Assembly (NCBI RefSeq): GCF_001542815.1
Contig: NZ_CP006992.1
Span: 2,919,501-2,983,500, forward strand
Origin: Methylobacterium sp. AMS5
GTDB lineage: Bacteria > Pseudomonadota > Alphaproteobacteria > Rhizobiales > Beijerinckiaceae
DNA length: 64,000 nt
Reading direction: 5' to 3'
How positions within the stretch are numbered: the stretch's first letter is position 1; each line of letters starts with the position of its first letter. The notes beneath the pieces are model-generated. The model searched no databases, was not told the origin of the DNA, and was given only the letters and a program-made list of their open reading frames with translations. This document shows, in pieces, positions 17,970 to 29,487 of the stretch. A program made the translations under genes and the position numbers.

Positions 17970-18497
17970 GGCAGTGCCCGACGACGAAGCGTCGGCTCCG
18001 AAAGACGCGGGCGCCGCGGATTGGAACGCGCGGTCCGGCGAGGTCAGATCGGGGAGGGTGCGCGAGCCGCGCGGGCCTTCAGGCCGGGCGGCGGGGGAAT
18101 GCGCCTAGGCGATTCCGGCAGGCGCTACAGCGATTCCTGCACGACGGAAGACGATGCCGACAACCATGCTGCGTCTCCCTGTTCGAACGCGACCGGCTCG
18201 ATCGATAACGATCGGGGTTTCGATTCGCAACGTCCAATACCGCTCCGCCCGACCGTCCACTTGTCGGAGGGCGGCACCGGCGAAGTCCAGGAAGGCACGC
18301 ATCGCTCGTTCGTTATGCAACATCTTCGCGCTTTGCGACTTCCCGTGTCGCGCCGTACTTGCCTGGCATGACAGAGCCGACGCCGTCTCGGCCAAAGGCA
18401 GGACGAAGACAGCGCTCAGCAAGCAGGCAAACAGCAGTGCAGAAGGCGATACGTCATGATCGAGGTCACTGCCTCGCCATGACGAGATGGAGTGCCG
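17970..18497. other. intergenic region without a confident gene
   Basis: These 528 bases separate the divergent ABC exporter and APS kinase genes and should contain both promoters. A minus-strand ORF at 18105-18422 (105 residues, TTG start, with a short hydrophobic N-terminus) is the only candidate; it has no ribosome site and no recognisable domain, so I do not call it. No repeat or RNA structure stands out. Confidence 0.4.
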
Positions 18498-19124
18498 ATG
18501 ACGCTACCCGCAGGTCCCCCGTCGAACCTGACCTGGCAGGTGCTGCAACCGCGTGAGAGACGTTGGGCGCAGATGGGACAGCGCCCGGCCATCGCATGGC
18601 TGACGGGTCTGTCCGGTGCCGGCAAATCGACCATTGCCGATGCGGTCGATCGCGCGCTGACGGAGGCGGGCCGTTGCACGATGGTGCTCGATGGCGACAA
18701 CCTGCGTCAGGGCCTCAATCGCGGCCTCGGCTTCACCGCGGACGACCGGATCGAGAACATCCGCCGCGCCGCCGAGGCCGCCCGCCTCATGGCAGAGGCC
18801 GGCCTCGTGGTGATCGTCTCCCTGATCTCGCCGTTTCGCGCGGAACGCGCGGCGGCCCGGGCGATTGCGGGCGACATCCCCTTCCTCGAAGTGTTCATCG
18901 ACACGCCGCTCTCGGTCTGTGAAGCCCGCGATCCCAAGGGCCTCTACGATCGGGCGAGGGCGGGCAAGATTCCCAACTTCACCGGGATTTCGGCTCCGTA
19001 CGAGGCACCGACCGAACCGGACCTCGCGCTCCAGACCCGTGACCACGCCGTCGCAGACTCCGCCCAGCCGCTCATCGCCGCGCTGCTACGCCTGAGTGTC
19101 CATGCGCCGGGCGGACCGGCCTAG
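18498..19124 (+). CDS. cysC: adenylylsulfate (APS) kinase
   Basis: A 208-residue kinase that phosphorylates adenosine 5'-phosphosulfate to PAPS in sulfate activation. P-loop GLSGAGKSTIADAVDRAL is near residue 35, followed by the APS-binding stretch VLDGDNLRQGLNRGLGFT, DRIENIRRAAEAARLM, SLISPFRAER and the lid DPKGLYDRARAGKIPNFTGI with APYEAP. All conserved positions appear intact. It stands alone, without cysD/cysN or a PAPS reductase next to it, so PAPS may serve sulfation as well as assimilation. The ATG at 18498 is preferred over an upstream GTG at 18492. Confidence 0.93.
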   Translation: MTLPAGPPSNLTWQVLQPRERRWAQMGQRPAIAWLTGLSGAGKSTIADAVDRALTEAGRCTMVLDGDNLRQGLNRGLGFTADDRIENIRRAAEAARLMAEAGLVVIVSLISPFRAERAAARAIAGDIPFLEVFIDTPLSVCEARDPKGLYDRARAGKIPNFTGISAPYEAPTEPDLALQTRDHAVADSAQPLIAALLRLSVHAPGGPA

Positions 19125-19293
19125 GGCGCTCGTTGCTGCGGCGCGCGCCCAGGAAGGGGGGTGGCATCGGGGTTGAAGGCGGGCATGGAAGGTGGACGTG
19201 ACGGTCGGTTCCGTCGCATCCCCTGGTCGCGCGCAGCGGCCGGGCTAATTGAAACGCTTCCAGACAGGATGCGAGCCTGGGAGCCGTCTCCGC

Positions 19294-19791
19294 ATGACGT
19301 TTCGTCTGACGCTGACCGTCAACGGTGAACCGCGCGCGATCGAACTCGACGATCCGCGCGTCACCCTCCTCGATCTCCTTCGTGAACGGCTCGGCCTCAC
19401 CGGCTCGAAGAAGGGCTGCGATCGGGGCCAATGCGGCGCCTGCACCGTTCTGCTGAACGGGCGGCGGATCAATTCCTGCCTCGCGCTCGCCGTGAGCCTG
19501 GACGGGGCCGAGGTTCTGACCATCGAGGGTCTGGCGGTCGGCGAGCAGCTTCACCCGGTCCAGGCCGCCTTCATCGAGCATGACGGCTTCCAGTGCGGCT
19601 TCTGCACCCCGGGACAGATCATGAGCGCCGTCGGACTGATCCGCGAGGGCCGTGCGGGCGATGATCCCGAGCGGGTGCGCGAGAGCATGAGCGGCAATCT
19701 CTGCCGTTGCGGCGCCTATATCGGCATCACCGAGGCCGTGCTCGACGCCCAGGCCCGCAGCGCCGGCGTCGATCAGGGAGACGCCGCGTGA
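19294..19791 (+). CDS. [2Fe-2S] subunit of a PaoABC-like molybdo-flavoenzyme
   Basis: The small subunit of a three-subunit xanthine-oxidase-family enzyme, carrying electrons from the molybdenum site to FAD. The plant-ferredoxin-type cluster ligands are Cys42, Cys47, Cys50 (GCDRGQCGAC) and Cys62; the second cluster is held by QCGFCTPGQ and NLCRCG in the helical domain. E. coli PaoA carries a Tat signal, but here the protein begins MTFRLTLTVNGEPR with no signal, so the complex should stay in the cytoplasm. The start is chosen at 19294, where GGGAG lies upstream and homology begins. Its TGA overlaps the GTG of the FAD subunit gene. Confidence 0.9.
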   Translation: MTFRLTLTVNGEPRAIELDDPRVTLLDLLRERLGLTGSKKGCDRGQCGACTVLLNGRRINSCLALAVSLDGAEVLTIEGLAVGEQLHPVQAAFIEHDGFQCGFCTPGQIMSAVGLIREGRAGDDPERVRESMSGNLCRCGAYIGITEAVLDAQARSAGVDQGDAA

Positions 19792-20837
19792 ACCGCTTCG
19801 ACTATATCCGCGCCGGCAGCATTGCCGAAGCCGTCGCCGCGGCCGCCGAGCCGGGCGCGACCTATCTCGCTGCCGGCACCAACCTGCTCGACCTGATGAA
19901 GGGCGGCATCACCCGCCCCGGCCGCCTTGTGGATGTCACGCATCTTCCCGGCCTCGACCGGATCGAGCACTTGCCGGATGGAGGCATCCGTATCGGTGCG
20001 CTCGTGCGCAACAGCGACCTCGCCTACGATCCGCACGTCTCGAAAGCGCATCCCGCCGTGGCCGAAGCCCTGCTATCGGGGGCCTCGGCGCAACTGCGCA
20101 ACGCGGCGACGGTGGCTGGCAACCTGCTGCAGCGGACCCGCTGCCCCTACTTCTACGACCCGGCCAGCGCCTGCAACAAACGCGATCCCGGCGCCGGCTG
20201 CGAGGCGCGCGGCGGAGAGACGCGGCTCCACGCCGTGCTCGGCTGGAGCGAGCACTGCATCGCCACCCACCCCTCCGACTTCTGCGTGCCCCTGGTTTCA
20301 CTCGACGCCACCGTCGAGATCGAGGGCCGAGCCGGCGCCCGCGAGGTGCCGCTCGACGCACTCTACCGCCTGCCGGAAGAGCGGCCGGACCGGGAGACCG
20401 TGCTGGAACCCGGCGACCTCATCGTCGCCCTGCGCCTGCCGGCGGAAGCTGCGGGCTTTGCCGGGAATTCCCGCTACCTCAAGGTCCGCGACCGCACCTC
20501 CTATGCCTTCGCCGTAGTTTCGGCCGCGGCCTCGCTGCGCTTCGATGGGGGGCGGGTCGGCGAGGCGCGGATCGCTCTGGGCGGCGTCGCGCTGAAGCCT
20601 TGGCGCGCCCGCGCGGCCGAGGCGGCGCTGGCCGGCGCGGAACTGAGCGAGCGGAGTTTTCGGGAGGCGGCCGATGCGGCCCTGGCCGAGGCTGGGCCTT
20701 CCGGCGACAACGCCTACAAGATCGAGCTGGCCCGCCGCCTGATCGTGCGGGCGCTGACCCTTGCCGCCGCCGGCACCCCGGAGCGCATGCCGGCGCTTCC
20801 GGCCTCCGCCTTCTCGGGAGACGCGCTCCATGCCTGA
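19788..20837 (+). CDS. FAD/[4Fe-4S] subunit of a PaoABC-like molybdo-flavoenzyme
   Basis: A 349-residue FAD-binding subunit of the CO dehydrogenase/xanthine dehydrogenase medium-chain family. FAD-contact motifs YLAAGTNLLDLMKGG near 26-40 and NAATVAGNLLQRTRCPYFYD near 105-124 are present. The stretch from RCPYFYD to GAGCEARGG supplies extra cysteines like those that bind the additional [4Fe-4S] cluster in E. coli PaoB, placing this enzyme in the PaoABC aldehyde oxidoreductase branch rather than xanthine dehydrogenase. It starts with GTG inside the previous gene's stop and its last eight bases overlap the large subunit's ATG. Confidence 0.9.
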   Translation: MNRFDYIRAGSIAEAVAAAAEPGATYLAAGTNLLDLMKGGITRPGRLVDVTHLPGLDRIEHLPDGGIRIGALVRNSDLAYDPHVSKAHPAVAEALLSGASAQLRNAATVAGNLLQRTRCPYFYDPASACNKRDPGAGCEARGGETRLHAVLGWSEHCIATHPSDFCVPLVSLDATVEIEGRAGAREVPLDALYRLPEERPDRETVLEPGDLIVALRLPAEAAGFAGNSRYLKVRDRTSYAFAVVSAAASLRFDGGRVGEARIALGGVALKPWRARAAEAALAGAELSERSFREAADAALAEAGPSGDNAYKIELARRLIVRALTLAAAGTPERMPALPASAFSGDALHA

Positions 20838-23073
20838 CATTGCCTACGAGCAGGCCCGGCACGGGTCGAGCATCGGCCAGCCGCTCACCCGCCGCGACGG
20901 CCTCCTGAAGGTCACCGGGCAGGCGACCTACGCCGCCGACAACCGGCCGGAGAGCTTGCTTCACGCGGTGGTGGCGGTGAGCCGGATCGCCCGCGGCCGG
21001 GTCGCCGGCCTCGACGTTGCGGCGGCCAAGGCCCATCCCGGCGTGGTCGAGGTGATGACGGGCGCCAACGCGCCGCGGCTCGCCCAGGACCCGGACGCGA
21101 AGGACAACCCCTTCATGTTCCGGCTCGATCTGTTGCAGAACGACCGCGTCCGCTACGCACACCAGCCGATCGCGGTGGTGATCGCCGAGACCCTGGAGGC
21201 CGCGACCGAGGGCGCCGCGTTGCTAGCCCCGCGTTACGAGGTGGATTCGCCGCGTATCGGGCTCGATGCCGAGGCGCCGCAGGAGCCCGAGGGCGTCGGT
21301 GCCGGCGACAAGGCGATCGTGTCGCGCGGCGATGTCGAGGCCGGGCTGGGACAGGCGCAGCGCCGGGTCGAGGCGACCTACGAAACACCGGCGCAGTATC
21401 ACAACGCGCTCGAACCCCACGCCATCGTGGCGCAGTGGGACGGCGACCGGCTCGTCGTCGACACGCCGAGCCAGGGGCTCGCCATGGCCAAGATGCGGCT
21501 TGCCGGCCTGTTCGGGCTCAACCCGAAGAACATTCTCGTCCGCTCCCCCTTTCTCGGCGGCGGCTTCGGCTCGAAGGGCTTCCTGTCCGGGCCGCAGGTT
21601 CTCGGCGTGATGGCAGCCAAACTCGTCGGCCGTCCGGTGAAGCTCGTGCTGCGTCGGGAGCAGATGTTCGGCCCCGTCGGCCACCGCGCCGAGACGCGGC
21701 AGACGCTGCGGCTCGGCACCGATGCGTCGGGCGCACTCACCGCCCTCGACCACCACACACTGACGGCGACGAGCCGCTTCGACGAATTCTACGAGCCGGC
21801 CAGCGCCATCTCCCGCTACCTCTACGCCGCGCCCGCGGTCTCGACGCGCCATTCCGGCGTGCGGGTCGATACCGGCACGCCGCTCTTCATGCGTGCGCCC
21901 GGCGAGGCTTCGGGCAGCGTCGCCCTGGAGGGCGCGATCGACGAGATGGCGGAAGCCTGCGGCCTCGATCCGCTCGAATTCCGCCTGAGGAACTATGCCG
22001 AGGTCGAGCCGATCTCCGGCCGGCCCTTCTCCTCCAAGGCCCTGCGTGCGTGCTACGCCCAAGGCGCCGCCCGCTTCGGCTGGGACCGACGTGCCCCGGT
22101 GCCCCGATCGATGCGCGATTCGGCCGGGCACCTCGTCGGCTATGGCATGGGCACGGCCCTGTTCCCGGCTCTGATGATGCAGGCGGAGGCGCGGGCCGAG
22201 ATTCGCGCCGACGGCACCGGCACCGTCGCGCTCGGCGCCCATGATATGGGGCAAGGCGCGTGGACCGCGCTGGCGCAGATCGCCGCCGACGGTCTCGGGA
22301 TTGGCCTTGCGCAACTCGATTTCCAGAGCGGCACGTCGGACCTGCCGAATGCCGGCATCGCCGGCGGCTCGGCCCACACCGCCACCGCCGGCACGGCGAT
22401 CCATTCCGCCGCTGCCGCGGTGCTGGCGCAACTCGCCGACCTCGCGACCAACGACGAACGATCGGCCCTGTATGGCGCCGGTAATGCCGGCGTCTACGCA
22501 AGCGGCGGTCGACTGATCCGACGGGACGACGAGGGACGCAGCGAGTCGTTCACCGAGATCCTGAACCGGGCCGGCCGCGCATCGGTCTCGGCGCAAGGGC
22601 AGGGCGCCCCCGATCCGGCGGCACGCGAGGCCTACGCGATGCACGCCCACGGCGCGGTCTTCGCCGAGGTCACCGTCGATCCCGATCTCGGCCAGATCCG
22701 CGTCACCCGGCTCGTCGGTGCTTTCGCCGCCGGCCGGATCGTCAACCCGCGCCTCGTCACGAGCCAGTACTACGGCGGGATGATCTGGGGCGTGTCCTTC
22801 GCGCTCCACGAAAACGCCGCGGTCGATCCCCGCTCGGGCCGGGTGATGAACGCCAATCTCGGCGAGTACCATGTGCCCGTGAACGCCGACGTGCCGTCGA
22901 TCGAGGCGATCCTCGTCGACGAGCACGACCCGCACGTGAACCCGCTCGGCATCAAGGGCGTCGGCGAGATCGGTATCACCGGTACAGCGGGCGCCATCGC
23001 CAACGCGGTGTATCACGCGACGGGGATCAGGGTGCGCAAGACGCCGATCACGCTGGACCGATTGCTGGGTTGA
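20830..23073 (+). CDS. molybdopterin-binding catalytic subunit, PaoC-like aldehyde oxidoreductase
   Basis: A 747-residue catalytic subunit of the xanthine oxidase family, binding the molybdenum cofactor and oxidising an aldehyde or N-heterocycle by hydroxylation. The N-terminal a/b hammerhead (DGLLKVTGQATYAADN, residues 21-36) is followed by Moco-contact motifs FLGGGFGSKG, RAPGEASGSVALEGAIDEMA and HDMGQGAWTALAQIAADGL, and by the catalytic glutamate in GIKGVGEIGITGTAGAIANA near the C-terminus. Start 20830 overlaps the FAD subunit end. The substrate is unknown. No XdhC/PaoD-type maturation gene follows, so insertion of sulfurated Moco must rely on a factor encoded elsewhere. Confidence 0.92.
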   Translation: MPDIAYEQARHGSSIGQPLTRRDGLLKVTGQATYAADNRPESLLHAVVAVSRIARGRVAGLDVAAAKAHPGVVEVMTGANAPRLAQDPDAKDNPFMFRLDLLQNDRVRYAHQPIAVVIAETLEAATEGAALLAPRYEVDSPRIGLDAEAPQEPEGVGAGDKAIVSRGDVEAGLGQAQRRVEATYETPAQYHNALEPHAIVAQWDGDRLVVDTPSQGLAMAKMRLAGLFGLNPKNILVRSPFLGGGFGSKGFLSGPQVLGVMAAKLVGRPVKLVLRREQMFGPVGHRAETRQTLRLGTDASGALTALDHHTLTATSRFDEFYEPASAISRYLYAAPAVSTRHSGVRVDTGTPLFMRAPGEASGSVALEGAIDEMAEACGLDPLEFRLRNYAEVEPISGRPFSSKALRACYAQGAARFGWDRRAPVPRSMRDSAGHLVGYGMGTALFPALMMQAEARAEIRADGTGTVALGAHDMGQGAWTALAQIAADGLGIGLAQLDFQSGTSDLPNAGIAGGSAHTATAGTAIHSAAAAVLAQLADLATNDERSALYGAGNAGVYASGGRLIRRDDEGRSESFTEILNRAGRASVSAQGQGAPDPAAREAYAMHAHGAVFAEVTVDPDLGQIRVTRLVGAFAAGRIVNPRLVTSQYYGGMIWGVSFALHENAAVDPRSGRVMNANLGEYHVPVNADVPSIEAILVDEHDPHVNPLGIKGVGEIGITGTAGAIANAVYHATGIRVRKTPITLDRLLG

Positions 23074-23094
23074 TCGGCGCTTCCAAGACACCGC

Positions 23095-23199
23095 CCTCAT
23101 CCTGAGGTGCCGCGAAGCGGCCTCGAAGGATCCTCCAGATCCCGCGCGATCCCTGGAAGATCCTTCGAGGCCCGCTGACGCGGGCACCTCAGGATGAGG
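23095..23199. repeat. long imperfect palindrome (CCTCATCCTGAGGTGC type)
   Basis: Left arm 23095-23135 (CCTCATCCTGAGGTGCCGCG, then CCTCGAAGGATCCTCCA) pairs with right arm 23153-23199 (TGGAAGATCCTTCGAGGCCC, then GGGCACCTCAGGATGAGG), leaving a short loop. It lies between the converging molybdoenzyme and cinA genes. Such mosaic palindromes are common intergenic repeats in methylobacteria and relatives. It could serve as a bidirectional terminator, although no T-tract follows. Confidence 0.85.
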
Positions 23200-23220
23200 A
23201 TCAGGATGGGAGAAGTGGGG

Positions 23221-23751
23221 TCAGATGGTTTCGCCTGACGGCGAGCCGGGGCGATGCAAATCGACGGCTTCCTCCAGAAGCGTCAGTGCCTCCGCCACCG
23301 ACAACCGCCGGATCTCGGCCCGGCCCGGATCGCCGAAACGCCGCTCGACGTGGCGGGTGGAGCCGCCCTTCACGGCGAGCCCGAAATGCACGAGGCCGAC
23401 CGGCTTGGCGTCACTGCCGCCGCCCGGCCCGGCGATGCCGGTCACCGAGACCGCCACGTCCGCGTGTGACGCGGCGAGCGCGCCTTCCGCCATGGCGCGG
23501 GCGACCGGCTCGCTCACCGCGCCGTGCGCCGCGATGAGGTCCATCGGCACGCCGATCGATTCGGCCTTCGCCTCGTTGGAATAGGTGACGAAGCCGCGCT
23601 CCACCACCGCCGAGGAACCGGGCACTGCCGTGAGCAGCCCGGCCACGAGACCGCCGGTGCAGGACTCGGCGGTCGCGATGCGTTGGCCCGCTGCCGCGTA
23701 GGCCCGCACCAGCGCCTCGGCGCGGGCCAGCAAAGCGGCGTCTTCGATCAC
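23221..23751 (-). CDS. CinA-family nicotinamide-nucleotide amidohydrolase (PncC-like)
   Basis: A 176-residue protein corresponding to the C-terminal domain of CinA, which deamidates nicotinamide mononucleotide in pyridine nucleotide salvage. Seen: [20 protein letters not shown] with the catalytic serine region, [35 protein letters not shown] and [17 protein letters not shown]. No N-terminal COG1058 domain is present. It begins with GTG at 23751, overlapping the TGA of ispDF, so the two are coupled; this pairing is usual in alphaproteobacteria. A longer ORF from 24072 only reads through ispDF out of frame. Confidence 0.9.
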   Translation of the reverse strand: MIEDAALLARAEALVRAYAAAGQRIATAESCTGGLVAGLLTAVPGSSAVVERGFVTYSNEAKAESIGVPMDLIAAHGAVSEPVARAMAEGALAASHADVAVSVTGIAGPGGGSDAKPVGLVHFGLAVKGGSTRHVERRFGDPGRAEIRRLSVAEALTLLEEAVDLHRPGSPSGETI

Positions 23752-25082
23752 GAACGGCGCTCGTTGGTCTCCGCCTCGGTCTCCAGCTCCGCGCAGACCT
23801 CCGGCAGCCGCACCGTCGCGGCGGCTTGGGCGGCGAGGCCCTCGGCGCGCCCGACGAAGCCGAGCTTTTCCGTGGTGGTCGCCTTGATCGAAACAGAGGA
23901 GAGCGGCACGCCTGCGATCTCGGCGATGCGGGCGCGGATGGCCTCGCGGTGCTGGCCGATGCGGGGGGCTTCCGCGAGCACCGTGATGTCGAGATGGTCG
24001 ATCTTGCCGCCGCGCGCGCGCACCAATTCGCAGGCATGGGCCAGGAACTGATCGGAGGCCGCCCCGCGCCACTTCTCGTCGGAGGGCGGGAAATGCGTGC
24101 CGATGTCGCCGTCGGCGATGGCGCCGAGCAGCGCGTCGGTGAGCGCGTGCAGAGCCACGTCGCCGTCGGAATGGGCGAGCACGCCCCGGTCGGCGGGGAT
24201 CTTCACGCCACCGAGCCAGACATGGTCGCCCTCCGTGAAGGCGTGGACGTCGAAGCCGGTGCCGAGGCGGGTCACGTAGGTGGTCATGGGGTCATCCGAT
24301 ATCGCGGGCGCAGGTTCAGAGAAAGACCGTCCGGAGAATGCCCGATCGGCCTCGATCAGGTCCGCGGCCTGGGTGATCTTGCGGTTTCGCGCGTCGCCCT
24401 CGAACACCACGACCGGCAGCCCGGCCCATTCGGCGAGCGCCCCGTCATCGGTGAAGCCATCGCGGCCCTCGGCGACGGCTCGGCGATGCGCATCGAGAAG
24501 CAGACCGAAGCGGAAGCTCTGCGGGGTCTGCACGGCGCGAAGATTTTCGCGAGCCGGGGTTTCGTGGACGCGGCCGATGCCCGGCGCGATCTCCGCCACG
24601 AGCTTGATCGTGTCGGAGACCGCGATGCCCGGCACCGATGCGCCGTGCTCGGAGCCGGCTGCGACCGCGCGGGCGATCAACGCCTCGTCCACGAAGGGCC
24701 GCGCCGCGTCGTGGACGAGCACGAGATCGGGCGCGCCTAAGCGGGCGAGCCCTTCGAGCCCGGCCGCCACCGATTGCTGGCGCGTCGCCCCGCCCGGCAC
24801 CGGCTCGGCGAGTTTTTCACGCTGCGCCGGCTCGAGATCGGCAAGGCATTCGCGATAGAAGTCCTGCGCATCCGGCGCGATCACCGGCTGGATGCGGGTG
24901 ATGCGGGGCGATTGCGCCAGCGCCGCAAGCGTCCGCGTCAGGACGGCTCGGCCGCCGACGCGGCGATATTGCTTGGGTAAATCGCCGCCGACGCGCAGGC
25001 CCTTGCCGGCCGCCACCACGACCGCCGCCACCGATTTACGCCCCGATCCCTGCCCAGGCGGCCGCGCGGCTTGGTCGGACAT
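23748..25082 (-). CDS. ispDF: bifunctional IspD/IspF isoprenoid biosynthesis enzyme
   Basis: A 444-residue fusion acting in the MEP pathway. The N-terminal IspD domain (about 15-245) is 2-C-methyl-D-erythritol 4-phosphate cytidylyltransferase: [20 protein letters not shown] is the nucleotide-binding loop, with [17 protein letters not shown]. The C-terminal IspF domain (about 270-430) is 2-C-methyl-D-erythritol 2,4-cyclodiphosphate synthase: [19 protein letters not shown] with metal-binding Asp and His, [20 protein letters not shown], and [11 protein letters not shown]. The fusion is typical of alphaproteobacteria. It is divergent from dusB over 127 bases and coupled to the cinA-like gene. Confidence 0.96.
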   Translation of the reverse strand: MSDQAARPPGQGSGRKSVAAVVVAAGKGLRVGGDLPKQYRRVGGRAVLTRTLAALAQSPRITRIQPVIAPDAQDFYRECLADLEPAQREKLAEPVPGGATRQQSVAAGLEGLARLGAPDLVLVHDAARPFVDEALIARAVAAGSEHGASVPGIAVSDTIKLVAEIAPGIGRVHETPARENLRAVQTPQSFRFGLLLDAHRRAVAEGRDGFTDDGALAEWAGLPVVVFEGDARNRKITQAADLIEADRAFSGRSFSEPAPAISDDPMTTYVTRLGTGFDVHAFTEGDHVWLGGVKIPADRGVLAHSDGDVALHALTDALLGAIADGDIGTHFPPSDEKWRGAASDQFLAHACELVRARGGKIDHLDITVLAEAPRIGQHREAIRARIAEIAGVPLSSVSIKATTTEKLGFVGRAEGLAAQAAATVRLPEVCAELETEAETNERRS

Positions 25083-25209
25083 GCTGGGCCTCGAATGGAA
25101 ATCATCTGGGGATGGATGGGGATCACCGCGTCCTTATGCGTCAAGATGCGCGAAGGCAAACGCAGCAGGCGCTTGCGTCCGCCCGCCATTTGGCTACTTA
25201 TTGAGCACA

Positions 25210-26238
25210 ATGACACGTGACCATTATTTGAGCGCACTGCGTGGGGCTGACGATCCGGGGGCGAAGAGCCCGCCGGTCCTGCTGGCACCGCTGTCGGGCG
25301 TCACCGACCTCCATATGCGCCGTCTCGCCCAGCGGCTCGGTGCCAGCGCGGTGGTCTCCGAGATGGTCGCGGCGGCCGAACTGGCGAAGGGTGACGCCGA
25401 ATCGCAGGTCCGGGCCGAGGGCGCGGGGGTGGACCCGCATGTGGTGCAGCTCGCCGGCTGCGCGCCCGAACCGATGGCCGAGGCCGCCCGCATCGCCGTG
25501 GCGAACGGCGCGGACGCCATCGACATCAACATGGGCTGCCCGGCCAAGACCGTGACGGGCGGCGAATCGGGTTCGGCCCTGATGCGCGACCTCGACCACG
25601 CCGCGCGCCTCCTCGCGGCGGTGCGCGGCGCGGTCGACGTGCCCGTCACCGTGAAGATGCGGCTCGGCTGGGATCACGCGAGCCTCAACGCCGCCGAACT
25701 GGCACGGCGCGCCGAAGCGCTCGGGCTCGACGGCGTGACGGTTCACGGCCGCACCCGGCAGCAATTCTACAAGGGCCGGGCCGATTGGTCGGAGATCCGT
25801 TCCGTGGTCGAGGCGGTGCGCATCCCCGTCATCGCCAACGGCGACATCACCGGCCTGGAGGAGGCCCGCGCCTGCCTCAGCCAATCCGGTGCGGCGGGCG
25901 TGATGGTCGGGCGCGCGGCGGTCGGGCGCCCCTGGCTCGTCGGCGAGATCGCCGCCGGCCTCGCCGGGCGCGTGGCGCCGCCGCTCTCGGCCGAGCAGCG
26001 GGCGGCGGTCGCGGCCGAGCATTACCAGGGTTTGATCGCGCTCTACGGCGCGGCGATGGGCGTGCGCCACGCCCGCAAGCATCTCGCGGCCTATGCCGAT
26101 GCGGCCGGCGGACTGACCCCGGACGACCGGCGCCGTCTCGTCACCACGCACGATCCGGCGGAGGCGCTCCGCCTCTTGCAACGCGCGTTCCTCGAACCGG
26201 CCGGGGTGGCGACCACGCCCCTCGGCGAGGCGGCCTGA
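25210..26238 (+). CDS. dusB: tRNA-dihydrouridine synthase DusB (NifR3)
   Basis: FMN enzyme of 342 residues that reduces uridine in tRNA. Motifs: [20 protein letters not shown] at the N-terminus, [20 protein letters not shown] with the catalytic cysteine in the NMGCP motif, [24 protein letters not shown] and IPVIANGDI. The C-terminal helical domain follows from about 255. The start is [10 protein letters not shown] at 25210, even though the frame stays open upstream. Its TGA overlaps the ATG of ntrB (TGATG), the classical nifR3-ntrB-ntrC arrangement of alphaproteobacteria. Confidence 0.95.
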   Translation: MTRDHYLSALRGADDPGAKSPPVLLAPLSGVTDLHMRRLAQRLGASAVVSEMVAAAELAKGDAESQVRAEGAGVDPHVVQLAGCAPEPMAEAARIAVANGADAIDINMGCPAKTVTGGESGSALMRDLDHAARLLAAVRGAVDVPVTVKMRLGWDHASLNAAELARRAEALGLDGVTVHGRTRQQFYKGRADWSEIRSVVEAVRIPVIANGDITGLEEARACLSQSGAAGVMVGRAAVGRPWLVGEIAAGLAGRVAPPLSAEQRAAVAAEHYQGLIALYGAAMGVRHARKHLAAYADAAGGLTPDDRRRLVTTHDPAEALRLLQRAFLEPAGVATTPLGEAA

Positions 26239-27371
26239 TGCCCTTTTCCGACGAGCCCAATCCTGAATCCCTGCCGCCGGCCGAGGCGGTGCTGAACTCG
26301 CTGCCGCTGCCGGTCCTCACCATCGGGCCGGACGAGCGGATCCTGCGGGTCAACCACGCCGCCGAACTGTTCTTCGACGCCTCGGCCCGGCTGATGCTGC
26401 GGGGGCGGCTGCGCGACATCATCCCGTTCTCCTCGCCGATCATCGCGCTGGTGACCGAGGTGCGCCGCCGCCGCTCCTCCGTGTCGGAATACCGGGTCGA
26501 GCTGGTCCAGCCGCGCTCGGGGACCGAGCGCAGCGTCGACGTCTTCGCCACGCCCCTGCGGGACGAGGACGATTCGGTGGTGCTGATGCTGCAAGAGCGC
26601 ACCATCGCCGACAAGATGAACCGGCAGCTTACCCATCGCGGCGCCGCGCGCTCGATGGTGGCGCTCGGCGCGATGCTCGCTCACGAGATCAAGAACCCGC
26701 TCGCCGGCATCCGCGGCGCGGCGCAGCTTCTCGAACAGGAGAGCGACGAAGAGGACCGGCTACTGACCCGCCTGATCTGCGACGAGTCGGACCGGATCGT
26801 GCGCATCGTCGAGCGGATGGAGTTGTTCGGCGACGAGCGGCCGGTGGAGCGCGGCCCCGTCAACGTCCATGGCGTGCTCGATCAGGTGAAGCGCTCGGCC
26901 CAGTCCGGCTTTGCCCGTCACATCCGTTTCGTCGAGAACTACGATCCCTCGCTGCCGCCCGTCCTCGGCAACAGGGACCAGTTGATCCAGGTGATCCTGA
27001 ACCTCGTGAAGAACGCGGCCGAGGCGATCGGCACGGACACGGTCGAGGGCGAGATCACCCTCTCGACCGCCTTCCGCACCGGCCTGCGCCTCCAGATCCC
27101 CGGATCGCGCGAGCGCGTCAGCCTGCCGATCGAAGTCGCGGTGCGCGACAACGGGCCGGGTATCCCGACCGACATGCTGTCGGACCTGTTCGACCCCTTC
27201 GTCACCACCAAGGTGCAGGGCTCCGGCCTCGGACTTGCATTGGTGGCCAAGATCGTCGGCGACCATGGGGGCATCGTCGAATGCGATCCCGTACCCCGCC
27301 GCACCGCCTTCCGGATCCTCCTTCCCATGTCGAGCGCCCGCGACGGGCGTGAATCGGCCGCGGAGCGCTGA
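26238..27371 (+). CDS. ntrB: nitrogen regulation sensor kinase NtrB
   Basis: A 377-residue cytoplasmic histidine kinase that, with PII protein, controls NtrC phosphorylation according to nitrogen status. An N-terminal PAS domain (about 15-120, [20 protein letters not shown]) is followed by the HisKA motif [20 protein letters not shown] (phosphorylated His in AHEIKNP) and a HATPase domain with [20 protein letters not shown] and GSGLGLALV. No membrane segment. It is coupled to dusB upstream and followed by ntrC after ten bases, so the three share an operon. Confidence 0.95.
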   Translation: MPFSDEPNPESLPPAEAVLNSLPLPVLTIGPDERILRVNHAAELFFDASARLMLRGRLRDIIPFSSPIIALVTEVRRRRSSVSEYRVELVQPRSGTERSVDVFATPLRDEDDSVVLMLQERTIADKMNRQLTHRGAARSMVALGAMLAHEIKNPLAGIRGAAQLLEQESDEEDRLLTRLICDESDRIVRIVERMELFGDERPVERGPVNVHGVLDQVKRSAQSGFARHIRFVENYDPSLPPVLGNRDQLIQVILNLVKNAAEAIGTDTVEGEITLSTAFRTGLRLQIPGSRERVSLPIEVAVRDNGPGIPTDMLSDLFDPFVTTKVQGSGLGLALVAKIVGDHGGIVECDPVPRRTAFRILLPMSSARDGRESAAER

Positions 27372-27381
27372 GTCGAGAGCT

Positions 27382-28854
<1,473 letters not shown>

Positions 28855-29487
28855 GGCGTCCGCGTTCGGTTGCGTATCCGGGTCAGACGCAACGGCGGCC
28901 CTGAGACGTGATCCGATCTTTCAGGATCGGTCACGTCTCTCGATGGCAACGGTCTCGCCATCCGCCAAGCGTCCCGTCGAGGCAGGTCCAACTCCACACC
29001 GAGATCGAACGTATGATTTTCCAATATATCTATAAATCTCTCTCTGACATTCTTATTTCCATCCATACATCCTCTCCCAAGCAGAAGCCAATCGATAGAT
29101 ATATCGAGGCACTCGGCTAGCCGGCAGATGTTTTCGATGCTGATATTCTTGCCAGATTTCCATCGCGTCAAAGCGCTTTTATTCACACCGATTTCATCGG
29201 CGAAAGCGTACAACTTGCGGATACCTCGTGCCGCTAGAGCTTGTTGTAGTCGCTCCGGGAACGATTCTGACATTTCAGCAGAGAACGGGTCCGAAGCGAG
29301 CTGACCACCACCCTACATGAAATCCACCTGCCGAGACTATTACCCTAGGTTGTTCATAGGCATAGTGCGCCGACTCCCGGACGCTGCGGGCGGTTTGCGG
29401 CGCGGCGACGCGGATCGCCATGGCCCCTTGCATCGCGACCGGCAGCGGCTCCTGTTCCAGGCTCGCCAACTCCGCTAAAGGCGCGCC

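Noticed and set aside
18105-18422. 105-residue ORF with a weak signal-like start
   Set aside because: TTG start, no ribosome site and no domain; mentioned only as part of the intergenic region.
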